Of a stretch of 64,000 nt of DNA, positions 35,170-43,494 are shown in pieces. This DNA is from UBA12202 sp049595035 (GTDB lineage Bacteria > Pseudomonadota > Alphaproteobacteria > Puniceispirillales > UBA1172): positions 42,318 through 106,317 of the forward strand of contig JBMYKD010000006.1 of assembly GCA_049595035.1 (NCBI GenBank), given 5' to 3'. The notes under the pieces were generated by a model. It saw only the letters and a program-made list of their open reading frames with translations, was not told the origin of the DNA and searched no databases. The position numbers and the translations under genes were made by a program. Positions within the stretch are counted from its first letter, which is position 1, and each line of letters begins with the position of its first letter.

Positions 35170-35481
35170 TTATGTATTGAGACCGCCAGCGGCCACCAGT
35201 TTTGCCATTTTTTCCTGAGGATATTCCGCTTCAAGTTGGGAGGCCATGGCTTTCGCTTCTGCTTCCAGGTCATCGCCACATGGAACAGGGTCGGATTTCC
35301 GCCATTCCGCCAGATAATCATCCGTGCTATCAGCCCCATCACGCATGGCGGCAGCATCAATAGCAATGGCAAAACGTTGCGGCAACTCGACTTTCGCCTG
35401 TTGCCGCTTACGTCCGCGGCCTTCTTCGGCCACAACCTGTGCGGGGATATCGCGCCAGTATATAATGGTTAAGTTTGCCAC
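35170..35481 (-). CDS. Small virulence-factor-family protein in the corrinoid operon
   Basis: A 103-residue protein starting with a GTG (MANLTIIYWRDIPAQVVAE), with VELPQRFAIAIDAAAMRDGADSTDDYLAEWRK in the middle. The pattern matches the small conserved family labelled virulence factor (PF13769, by memory), often seen in alphaproteobacteria beside corrinoid methyltransferase genes. It has no signal peptide or known catalytic motif. It lies 5 bp after the corrinoid protein gene, so it is co-translated with it. The function is unknown; a structural or chaperone role for the corrinoid protein is a guess. Confidence 0.7.
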   Translation of the reverse strand: MANLTIIYWRDIPAQVVAEEGRGRKRQQAKVELPQRFAIAIDAAAMRDGADSTDDYLAEWRKSDPVPCGDDLEAEAKAMASQLEAEYPQEKMAKLVAAGGLNT

Positions 35482-35486
35482 GAAAA

Positions 35487-36176
35487 TCAGGCAGCCGGTT
35501 TTTCGGCTACCATGGCTTTTGCTGTTTCAACAGCAACCGCGGCATCCCGACAATAGGCGTCAGCCCCGATAGATGAGGCAAAGGCTTCATTCAATGGCGC
35601 ACCACCAACCAGAACGATGAAATCATCACGCATGCCCTTTTCAACAAGCGCATCAATAACGACTTTCATATATGGCATGGTTGTTGTCAGCAATGCCGAC
35701 ATGCCAAGGATATCCGGCTTGTGTTCTTCCAGAGCTTCGATGTAGTTTTCAACCGGATTATTGATCCCGATATCAATAACTTCAAATCCAGCCCCTTCCA
35801 TCATCATGGAAACCAGATTTTTGCCGATATCATGGATATCGCCTTTTACCGTACCGATCACCATTTTGCCCTGCTGGGGAGCGCCTGTTTCGGCAAGCAA
35901 TGGACGGAGAATCTGCATCCCTGCTTTCATGGCATTTGCTGCCATCAAAACTTCCGGGACGAAAAGAATACCATCGCGGAAATCAATACCGACAATCGTC
36001 ATGCCTTCAACAAGGGCTTCCGTCAGAACACGATAAGGGGTCCATTCACGGCTAAGAAAGATATTAACAGCTTCGACGACTTCTTCCTGAAGACCATCAT
36101 AAAGATCATCATGGATTTGCTGTACCAGTTCATCATCATCTAATTCTTCGAGTATGATATCATCTTCATCAGACAT
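35487..36176 (-). CDS. Cobalamin-binding corrinoid protein (MttC/MtgC-like)
   Basis: A 229-residue two-domain protein. The N-terminal helical cap (LYDGLQEEVVEAVNIFL) is followed by a Rossmann-like B12-binding domain with the base-off/His-on motif VKGDIHDIGKNL (DxHxxG) and VGGAPLNEAFA. It accepts a methyl group from an MttB-family enzyme and passes it to the pterin-dependent methyltransferase. The start at 36176 follows GAGGTCTGTT; an in-frame ATG at 36188 exists. It is the first gene of the operon. Its methyltransferase partner is not in the operon; the nearest candidate is at 1406-2956. Confidence 0.9.
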   Translation of the reverse strand: MSDEDDIILEELDDDELVQQIHDDLYDGLQEEVVEAVNIFLSREWTPYRVLTEALVEGMTIVGIDFRDGILFVPEVLMAANAMKAGMQILRPLLAETGAPQQGKMVIGTVKGDIHDIGKNLVSMMMEGAGFEVIDIGINNPVENYIEALEEHKPDILGMSALLTTTMPYMKVVIDALVEKGMRDDFIVLVGGAPLNEAFASSIGADAYCRDAAVAVETAKAMVAEKPAA

Positions 36177-36297
36177 AACAGACCTCATTCAAAAGGTTAA
36201 CATAATCACATTAGCTTCAATTTTCAAAAAACGATTAAAATAATTCCGACCTTTACTTATCTGGTTTCGGCATGATTATCATTTCCGCGCCTTCACA

Positions 36298-36906
36298 TTA
36301 TTTTTCTGTGGTGGCGTTACTATCCATATCCTTATGATATCGGTGAAGAATGACCATGATAACAATACCAAATAACAGTGAGATTCCCGTTAATCCAAAT
36401 ACCTTAAATGTAACCCATTGTTCTGTGGTCAGATTGCGCCACGCTATTTCATTGGCAACAGCCAGCATGACCATCATACCAACAAAACTAAAGGTTAGTT
36501 CACGCCAGACTCCTGAATCAGGGGGCATATTCAATTGTTCCATCATGGCTCTGATCGGATTATACCCCAGAATATAACCGCCCATGATAGCACCAGCAAT
36601 GGCGAGGCTTGCCACCGTTGGCTTGATTTTGATATAGAACTCATCTTCCATCAGAATGGTCAAACCACCAAAAAACACCACCATGATACAGCCAATAGCC
36701 GCCATTTTCGGAATACGCCGTTCCAGATGCCATGACATCATCAGGGCCAGAATCGTTGCAATCACTAATGTCGCTGTTCCAGCATAAATGCCAAAAAAAT
36801 AATTCACCCCAAAAAAGACAAGCAAAGGGCCAAATTCTAGCGCGGAACGCCATTTATTTTGTGTTGGTTTCATCATATCTGGTGGATTGGTATTATCTGC
36901 GCTCAT
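36298..36906 (-). CDS. yciB: Inner-membrane septation protein A (YciB/IspZ family)
   Basis: A 202-residue protein with five hydrophobic segments and the family opening WRSALEFGPLLVFFGVNYFFGIYAGTA-type pattern (residues ~19-45), plus EIAWRNLTTEQWVTFKVFG. YciB proteins affect cell-envelope synthesis and division. Its ATG overlaps the dusA stop by 4 nt, so the pair is translationally coupled. Confidence 0.9.
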   Translation of the reverse strand: MSADNTNPPDMMKPTQNKWRSALEFGPLLVFFGVNYFFGIYAGTATLVIATILALMMSWHLERRIPKMAAIGCIMVVFFGGLTILMEDEFYIKIKPTVASLAIAGAIMGGYILGYNPIRAMMEQLNMPPDSGVWRELTFSFVGMMVMLAVANEIAWRNLTTEQWVTFKVFGLTGISLLFGIVIMVILHRYHKDMDSNATTEK

Positions 36907-37961
36907 GCTGCTTCCTTACATTCCCTATTAAGAATATCCCACGCTATACGGATCAAATCACCATGACTAGCCGGATCACGCGCATCTTCAGATAACGTCC
37001 GTCGCCAACGTTTTGCGCCTTTTCTGCCATTGGCAAAGCCCAGCATATGCCGCGTGATTGATATCAATCTTGCCCCTTTAGCTATTTCTGCATCAGCATA
37101 ATCCGCCATCTGTTGCATCACGGTATCGGCATCTGCCGGTTCATGATCGAATACTAGCCCTGCCCAGTTTGCCAGTTTTGCCGGTTGCTGATATGCCGCC
37201 CTTCCTATCATCACTCCATCAACATGATCTAGTCCTGACCGAATTTGATTCCAGTCAGTGATCCCCCCATTGATAGAAACAGTTATATGCGTGCCAGCAT
37301 CAGAAAGCTGTTTTTTCAAGGCATAAACCCGATCATAATCTAAAGGCGGAATATCGCGGTTTTCTTTGGGACTAAGGCCTTTCAACCATGCTTTGCGGGC
37401 ATGAATGATAATATGGTCAACCCCGCCGCGGATAATGGCATCAATAAATCTGTCTAGGGTTTCTTCGATGTCCATATCATCAATGCCAAGCCGGCATTTT
37501 ACACTAACCGGACGCTTTGTCGCCGAACGCATGGCCGAAACCAGTTCACCAACCAGAACGGGGTCAGCCATCAATGCCGCACCAAACCGGCCAGATTGCA
37601 CACGGTCAGATGGGCAACCCACGTTAAGATTATATTCGGCATAAGCATATGATTCCGCCATAGTAACAGCTTTTGCCAGAGCATCAGGGTTTGCGCTACC
37701 AAGCTGAAGGATAATGGCGTTATCAGATGATTTATCATGATCCAGATGATGCCCGTCAAGCAAGCGGTCGCGGTCACCATGACGGATAGCATCAGCGGTG
37801 ACCATTTCGGTATAAAGCGCGGCTTCAGGCGCAAGCAACCGATGAAAATAGCGGCAATGCCTATCTGTCCAGTCCATCATAGGTGCCACCGAAAGCTGGT
37901 GCGCTTTGGCATGTGGCAGTCGTTTTCCAGCAGATGGTGATGAAGTGGTACGCTGTGTCAT
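36903..37961 (-). CDS. dusA: tRNA-dihydrouridine synthase A
   Basis: A 352-residue FMN enzyme reducing uridines in the D-loop of tRNA. Visible are LSVAPMMDWTDRHCRYFHRL (N-terminal substrate region), the catalytic-Cys segment NLNVGCPSDRVQSGRFGAALM (~residue 115), HARKAWLKGLSPKENR and NGGITDWNQ. DusA-type features are the SPKENR stretch and length. It forms a two-gene run with yciB. Confidence 0.95.
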   Translation of the reverse strand: MTQRTTSSPSAGKRLPHAKAHQLSVAPMMDWTDRHCRYFHRLLAPEAALYTEMVTADAIRHGDRDRLLDGHHLDHDKSSDNAIILQLGSANPDALAKAVTMAESYAYAEYNLNVGCPSDRVQSGRFGAALMADPVLVGELVSAMRSATKRPVSVKCRLGIDDMDIEETLDRFIDAIIRGGVDHIIIHARKAWLKGLSPKENRDIPPLDYDRVYALKKQLSDAGTHITVSINGGITDWNQIRSGLDHVDGVMIGRAAYQQPAKLANWAGLVFDHEPADADTVMQQMADYADAEIAKGARLISITRHMLGFANGRKGAKRWRRTLSEDARDPASHGDLIRIAWDILNRECKEAA

Positions 37962-38062
37962 CTCTATGTCATCCTAATAGGCATCATGATCTTCTAATCA
38001 CGCCAGAAAGTCAAACGCCGCCTGACTTTCTGGCGCATCATATCATGCCAGATTTACATTCT

Positions 38063-38404
38063 TCACATATCGGTTTTTTCATACCGGGCAAAAGGATTGA
38101 TTCCATGAGGGGATTCTACCGCCACAACCCAGCAATCCGCATCATATGATATCTGTTTTTCAACAACACTGGCCGCCTGGCTGGCCGTGATCCAATGATC
38201 CTGATGAACGGCTGACCATACCGCCCCCTGAACAGGATCATGATGACGGGCTTCTACCCGCATCTTCCCATCATCTGTTTCAAGCTGGACAAGAATAGCA
38301 CCACGTTCATTATCGCCGCGTTTTTCCAGCACCATGGTAACCCGTTCCTGATTGGCTTCGGCCATCACGCCGGCAACTAGCATGGCGGTAGTAAGACGTG
38401 CCAA
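38063..38404 (-). CDS. DUF1491 family protein
   Basis: A 113-residue protein matching the alphaproteobacterial DUF1491 pattern (LEKRGDNERGAILVQLE, then DADCWVVAVESPHGINPF near the end). The start is a TTG preceded by GGGGAT at 7-nt spacing; an out-of-frame ATG lies 7 nt earlier. The function is unknown. It follows the SdhAF4-like gene by 15 bp. Confidence 0.8.
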   Translation of the reverse strand: MARLTTAMLVAGVMAEANQERVTMVLEKRGDNERGAILVQLETDDGKMRVEARHHDPVQGAVWSAVHQDHWITASQAASVVEKQISYDADCWVVAVESPHGINPFARYEKTDM

Positions 38405-38419
38405 GGCATTTATCCCCAG

Positions 38420-38620
38420 TTAGAAATCAGAACAACGGCCGTTTTTTTCCCAATCCCCGAAACGGGTGGGTTCAAGCCCCTTTGGGCCACCATGTTCAAC
38501 CATATCAGAATTGGTCTGTTCCGATTTTTCTTCGGGATGATGATCCTCTATCACTGATGCTGTTTCAGCGTCTTTTGCTAGGGGTTCATCTTTCATCTGT
38601 TTTTTGTCTGTCATGCTCAT
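38420..38620 (-). CDS. Succinate dehydrogenase assembly factor 4 homologue (DUF1674)
   Basis: A 66-residue protein whose C-terminus HGGPKGLEPTRFGDWEKNGRCSDF carries the SDHAF4/DUF1674 signature GGP-GLEPTR-GDWE--GRC-DF. The N-terminal half is acidic and low complexity. SDHAF4 binds flavinylated SdhA during complex II assembly; the role here is inferred by family. It is divergent from rsmB across 90 bp. Confidence 0.88.
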   Translation of the reverse strand: MSMTDKKQMKDEPLAKDAETASVIEDHHPEEKSEQTNSDMVEHGGPKGLEPTRFGDWEKNGRCSDF

Positions 38621-38676
38621 ATCATTCTATATGGTGATATTTTTGGTCGAGGACAAGAGTATTTTATCTAGTAAAC

Positions 38677-38704
38677 TGGACAAATTCTGTCTTCTGCCTA
38701 TGAT
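38677..38704 (+). promoter_or_regulatory. Candidate promoter of rsmB with start site at the ATG
   Basis: TGGACA (38677-38682) and TATGAT (38699-38704) are 16 bp apart. The ATG at 38711 is 6 bp beyond the -10 box, so transcription would start on or beside the start codon. No ribosome-binding sequence precedes the ATG. Confidence 0.5.
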
Positions 38705-38710
38705 CGCGCC

Positions 38711-40069
38711 ATGAAATCAAAACACCGACAACCCGAACCAGCCAGACAGATTGCTCTATCAGGGCTGAAAGCTATCATGTCATCTGGTCAAGCACTGGAT
38801 GAATGGCTTGAAAAAAATGAACCTTATCATCATCTAGAACCCAGAGATCGCCGTTTCTGTCGACGGCTTCTTGCATCAAGTCTACGCCATCATGGTCAGG
38901 CCAGACTAGCCTTACGTCATTATATCCCCCGCCCGCCCAAGGGTCGCCAGCAGATGGCAACATATGTGCTGTTGCTGGCCCTGACAGAATTGATCTGGCT
39001 TGATGGAAAATCACATGCTGTGGTTGATCAGTCTGTCCGCCTGATAAGGTCGGCAGGGCTTGAACACCTGCATGGGCTTGTCAATGCCAGCCTGCGTCGC
39101 TGTGTTAAGGATATCGATTCACATGCTGAATGGGTCACAAGGTGGCGTCATGACCATGCGGCTAATTTTCCGGACTGGATAAAAACCCGGCTTATTGCCG
39201 ACTGGGGAAAGGAAAAAGCCAATGATATCATGGCGGCTTCACTGATGCCGCCACCACTTGATCTGACCATGGCTGAACATGGAACAGCGGATATCTGGGC
39301 AGAAAAACTGGGTGGCTATGTGCTTCCCAAAAATAGTGTCCGGCTCAATGAAGGAACCCCGCATCGGCTTGATGGTTATGCCGATGGCAAATGGTGGGTG
39401 CAGGATGCTGCCGCGACACTTCCTGTCCGGATAATGGGTGATATTGGCGGCAAGCATATTATTGATGCCTGTGCCGCACCCGGCGGGAAATGCGCACAAT
39501 TAATTGCTGGAGGTGCAGATGTAACCGCGATTGATCAATCTGCATCGCGCCTTGAACGGTTGAAAGAAAATCTGACCCGATTGCAAATGGATGCAACGGT
39601 AATCAATACGGATATCCTATCATGGTCACCAGATGCCCCCGTTGATGCCGTTCTGATTGATGCTCCCTGTTCAGCCACCGGTACTATCCGCCGAAATCCG
39701 GATAAGCTGGTGCATCAGAAAACACCTGACATTACCAAACTGGCCGAATTACAAATGGCCATGATTACACATGCCGCAACATGGCTCAAACCCGGCGGTG
39801 TGCTAGTCTTTGCCACCTGTTCGCTTTTTCGTGCAGAAGGTGAGGATATTGCGGCACGAATAGCGACAGAAACAGATTTATTGCCTGATGCCATTGACCC
39901 ACATATTTATGATGGGTTTGAACCATGTGCGGGGAATGATGCGCATATGTTACGGCTGTTTCCTGATGCGCTGAAATATCCCGCAAACGCCAGCAATCAT
40001 ATTAAAGACAAAAATGCCATGATACATGGTAATGACGGGTTTTTTATGGCACGATTTTATCGCCGCTAG
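38711..40069 (+). CDS. rsmB: 16S rRNA m5C967 methyltransferase (RsmB/Sun family)
   Basis: A 452-residue protein with an N-terminal NusB-like helical domain (LEPRDRRFCRRLLASSLRHHGQ) and a C-terminal SAM methyltransferase domain: DACAAPGGKCAQLI (SAM motif, ~residue 255), VLIDAPCSATGTIRRNPD (motif IV with catalytic-cycle Cys in PCS) and FATCSLFRAEGE (motif VI, TCS). It methylates cytosine in 16S rRNA. The gene order rsmB, heparinase-family, purH is a conserved alphaproteobacterial arrangement. Confidence 0.93.
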   Translation: MKSKHRQPEPARQIALSGLKAIMSSGQALDEWLEKNEPYHHLEPRDRRFCRRLLASSLRHHGQARLALRHYIPRPPKGRQQMATYVLLLALTELIWLDGKSHAVVDQSVRLIRSAGLEHLHGLVNASLRRCVKDIDSHAEWVTRWRHDHAANFPDWIKTRLIADWGKEKANDIMAASLMPPPLDLTMAEHGTADIWAEKLGGYVLPKNSVRLNEGTPHRLDGYADGKWWVQDAAATLPVRIMGDIGGKHIIDACAAPGGKCAQLIAGGADVTAIDQSASRLERLKENLTRLQMDATVINTDILSWSPDAPVDAVLIDAPCSATGTIRRNPDKLVHQKTPDITKLAELQMAMITHAATWLKPGGVLVFATCSLFRAEGEDIAARIATETDLLPDAIDPHIYDGFEPCAGNDAHMLRLFPDALKYPANASNHIKDKNAMIHGNDGFFMARFYRR

Positions 40070-40102
40070 TTACAATGCGGTGCTTCATATCAAACGGAAG
40101 AC

Positions 40103-41842
40103 ATGATGAATAAACAGGACAAGACCTACATGCATTCCCATCATAATAATTGGTCTGTTTCCCTGTTCACGCAAATCTTGCGGCGCAGCCATTTTTTTAA
40201 CAGGCATTATAAAAAAGCGGCCAGGGCAGGCAAACAGTTTAGCCAGTATATCGCCGCCGCCAATATGCCATTAACAGATTTATGGAAAGGCGATGCTAAT
40301 AAAGGCCAGCCTCTGGCTACCGGCATCACACCCCTGACCATGCTTGAACAGGAATGGCATGATTTTGGATGGCTTCGCGATATGCGGGAATATGGCGGCC
40401 AGAATGCGCGTACATACGCAAGAAAATATATACTAGACTGGATTATGTATTACGGCCTTTGGGATAAAACCCTATGGCATCCCGTGCAACTAGCCCGTCG
40501 AATCCGGTCACTGATCCTGACATGGAACTGGTATGGGCAGTCAGCCCCCGAAAGCCAGCAGATGCAGATCTTATCCAGCCTGATTGTTCAGTCCGGCTTT
40601 TTACAAAAAGACCTATCCCGCCTTACTGATGGCGATGACCAGTTAAATGCCATATCCGCATTATTGATAGATTCAGCTTTCAGGCACCCTCATCAGAATG
40701 TATCTGATCTGATTGATAAAATCTTTACAGTACTTGACCAGATCATATTGAAAGATGGCTGTCACGCCACACGTCGGCTTGATAAACATATAACCTGCCT
40801 CAGCCATTTACATGAAATCCGTTATGCCCTTACTATTATTCAGAAATCACAGCCTGATAGTAACATTACAGATGATATTACCCGCATTGATATCTTGATC
40901 GGGCAGATGGGTGCCGTGGGCAGAATGTGGCGACTTGGCGACACCGCATTGCTGGCAATGTGTCATGGGCTGGATGCCCCAGCCACATTGACAGAAACCG
41001 TACTGGACAGAAGCGGCCCTAAAGGAAAAATCTGTCAACACGCGCAGGAAGGCGGATTTATCCGGCTGGCAAGTGGGCGAAGTGTAATGGTCATGAATAC
41101 GGCCCCTGATAGTACTGCTGTGACCGATATGATGGATACTGATGCAGCGGCAAATGCTGTCGAGTTTTCATTCCAGAAACAGCGCATTCTGATCAGTGGT
41201 GGCCATCATCACGCTTTATCCAGAACGCATCCTAATCTGGCTGAATTAATGAAAGGAACATCCGCCCATTCCACTCTTAGCATTGATATGATCAACGCCA
41301 GCCAGCTGACCGATCAAATAGCGGATAAATCTGCTGTCCAGAACAGAAACCGGTCACCATCAGGGAAAAGACAGGCCGTTTCCACCATGACTGAATGTGG
41401 GCCTGCAACAGGTGGAATGCTGGCAGTTGCCACACATAATGGGTATAAAAGCTTATTTGGTGCCCTGCATGAAAGAAAACTGTTTCTTGCCACAGGCGGG
41501 CATATCCTGAAAGGACAGGATATCATTCATTATACAGGTGACCCCGGAAATATCCCGTCAGAGGCATTGATCCGCTTTCATCTGCATCCAAAGATACATG
41601 CCAGCCAGACAAATAACCGGACTATTCTGCTGAAACTGCCTGCCAGTATGCCATCATGGAAATTCATTTGTTCAGAAGGACGCATATCATTAGAAGACAG
41701 CATCACCGCCATAAATGGCACCCCCCAACGATGCCAGCAGATTGTCATTTCTGTTGCGCTATCTGACTTTAGAGAGCATATGAAGGTGGAAACATCTTGG
41801 GGGTTGATGAAACTGGCCCGAAAGACCAACAGAACATCATAG
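40103..41842 (+). CDS. Heparinase II/III-family protein, function unknown
   Basis: A 579-residue protein of the heparinase II/III type: an N-terminal alpha-toroid region (LEQEWHDFGWLRDMREYGG, WIMYYGLWDKTLWHPVQLARRI, LTWNWYG) and a C-terminal beta-sandwich (GGFIRLASGRSVMVMNTAPD, RILISGGHHHALSR). Proteins of this group sit beside rsmB and purH in many alphaproteobacteria. There is no signal peptide and no polysaccharide lyase or transporter nearby, so a secreted lyase role is doubtful; a cytoplasmic or cell-wall-related task is possible. Confidence 0.75.
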   Translation: MMNKQDKTYMHSHHNNWSVSLFTQILRRSHFFNRHYKKAARAGKQFSQYIAAANMPLTDLWKGDANKGQPLATGITPLTMLEQEWHDFGWLRDMREYGGQNARTYARKYILDWIMYYGLWDKTLWHPVQLARRIRSLILTWNWYGQSAPESQQMQILSSLIVQSGFLQKDLSRLTDGDDQLNAISALLIDSAFRHPHQNVSDLIDKIFTVLDQIILKDGCHATRRLDKHITCLSHLHEIRYALTIIQKSQPDSNITDDITRIDILIGQMGAVGRMWRLGDTALLAMCHGLDAPATLTETVLDRSGPKGKICQHAQEGGFIRLASGRSVMVMNTAPDSTAVTDMMDTDAAANAVEFSFQKQRILISGGHHHALSRTHPNLAELMKGTSAHSTLSIDMINASQLTDQIADKSAVQNRNRSPSGKRQAVSTMTECGPATGGMLAVATHNGYKSLFGALHERKLFLATGGHILKGQDIIHYTGDPGNIPSEALIRFHLHPKIHASQTNNRTILLKLPASMPSWKFICSEGRISLEDSITAINGTPQRCQQIVISVALSDFREHMKVETSWGLMKLARKTNRTS

Positions 41843-41880
41843 ATAGATTTTGCTTCAACCTACCAAGACACTAACGGATA

Positions 41881-43488
41881 ATGATCATGACACCTTTACC
41901 GCAATCTCCCGCCGCTATTAAAACAGCATTGCTTTCTGTTTCTGATAAAACCGGAATTGTTGATTTGGCAAAAGCTCTTGCCGATAAAAATATCCGGATA
42001 TTATCCACGGGGGGAACAGCCAGATTATTAACAGATCAGGGGATTCCCGTTACACAGGTGGCTGAAATAACTGGCATGGCAGAAATGATGGATGGCCGGG
42101 TCAAGACATTACATCCGGCCATTCATGGCGGCATTCTGGCGCGCCGCGACAATGATCAGCACATCACCGATATGGCCGAACATCATATATCGGCAATTGA
42201 TCTGGTGGTTGTTAATCTCTATCCCTTTGCCGATACTTTAAAACGGCAGGATGCGAGCCGTGATGATCTGGTTGAACATATAGATATTGGCGGGCCGGCC
42301 ATGATCCGTGCCGCCGCCAAAAATCATGATTTTGTGACGATATGCACCAATGCTGATGATTATGCTCGCATTCTGAATGATCTCGATACCCATCATGGTA
42401 TTACCGAACAAACACGCAGAAAACTGGCCGCGCAGGCATTTGCCCATACCGCCGCTTATGACAGCATGATCAGCGCATGGATGACAGAAGACCTCAACCA
42501 ATCGCCACTCACCCAGCATCTAAGCCTTGCAGGATCAGCCGATATGGTGATGCGATATGGGGAAAACCCGCATCAGAACGCCGTGCTTTACCGGACAGCT
42601 GAACGGTTTCCACGTCCGGGCGTAATGACAGCCCGGCTGATACAGGGAAAAGCCCTGAGCTATAATAACATCAATGATACGGATGCCGCTTTTGAATTAG
42701 TGGCTGAATATGATCGGCCTGCCATCGCCATAATTAAACATGCCAACCCTTGCGGCGTTGCTATGGCTGATGATCTGATGACAGCATGGGATGCCGCCCT
42801 AGCATCAGACCCTGTAAGCGCGTTTGGGGGTATCATTGCCCTTAACCGGCCACTAACAGCAGACGTAGCCAGAGCCATTACCAGTATTTTCACCGAAGTT
42901 ATCATAGCCCCTGATGCTGATGATGAAGCCAAATCTGTTTTATCCGAAAAACCATCTTTGCGACTGATGCTGACCGGCAGTATGCCAACAGGCGCCCCCA
43001 ATCATGTTATGATCAAAACACTGGCCGGCGGCTTTCTAGCACAGAATGCCGATGCCGGACAGATTACCATGCCTGATCTGAAAGTTGTGACCAAACGGCA
43101 ACCGGATGACCGTGAATGGGCAGATATGATCTTTGCTTGGAAAGTGGCGAAACATGTAAAATCCAATGCCATTGTCTATGCAAAGAATGAAGCAACAAAA
43201 GGGATTGGTGCCGGACAGATGAGCCGACTTGATTCTGCCCGTATAGCAATAGCAAAGGCCGAAGATATGGCCAGAACAGCTGGCATGAAAGGCAATCCAT
43301 TAGCGCAATCAGTCGTCGCATCTGATGCTTTCTTTCCATTTGCCGATGGATTGATCGCTGCCGCTGATGCTGGTGTTTCTGCCGTTATCCAGCCGGGCGG
43401 ATCTATTCGTGATGAAGATGTTATTGCCGCTGCTGATGAACGGCAACTGACCATGGTATTTACTGGCATGCGGCATTTCCGGCACTAA
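41881..43488 (+). CDS. purH: Bifunctional AICAR formyltransferase / IMP cyclohydrolase
   Basis: A 535-residue protein doing the last two steps of IMP synthesis. The N-terminal MGS-like cyclohydrolase domain (IKTALLSVSDKTGIVDLAKAL, GGTARLLTDQGIPVTQVAEITG, KTLHPAIHGGILARRDN) is followed by the AICAR transformylase domain (RYGENPHQNAVLY, IIKHANPCGVA, PGGSIRDEDVIAAAD). It depends on 10-formyl-THF, so it draws on the same one-carbon pool as the methyl-transfer genes. Convergent with mutY, 6 bp between stops. Confidence 0.96.
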   Translation: MIMTPLPQSPAAIKTALLSVSDKTGIVDLAKALADKNIRILSTGGTARLLTDQGIPVTQVAEITGMAEMMDGRVKTLHPAIHGGILARRDNDQHITDMAEHHISAIDLVVVNLYPFADTLKRQDASRDDLVEHIDIGGPAMIRAAAKNHDFVTICTNADDYARILNDLDTHHGITEQTRRKLAAQAFAHTAAYDSMISAWMTEDLNQSPLTQHLSLAGSADMVMRYGENPHQNAVLYRTAERFPRPGVMTARLIQGKALSYNNINDTDAAFELVAEYDRPAIAIIKHANPCGVAMADDLMTAWDAALASDPVSAFGGIIALNRPLTADVARAITSIFTEVIIAPDADDEAKSVLSEKPSLRLMLTGSMPTGAPNHVMIKTLAGGFLAQNADAGQITMPDLKVVTKRQPDDREWADMIFAWKVAKHVKSNAIVYAKNEATKGIGAGQMSRLDSARIAIAKAEDMARTAGMKGNPLAQSVVASDAFFPFADGLIAAADAGVSAVIQPGGSIRDEDVIAAADERQLTMVFTGMRHFRH

Positions 43489-43494
43489 GCCATC

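Noticed and set aside
35061..35435. 124-codon frame overlapping the small virulence-factor-family gene
   Set aside because: It is another frame of the same stretch; the composition is not protein-like and the better frame has family similarity.
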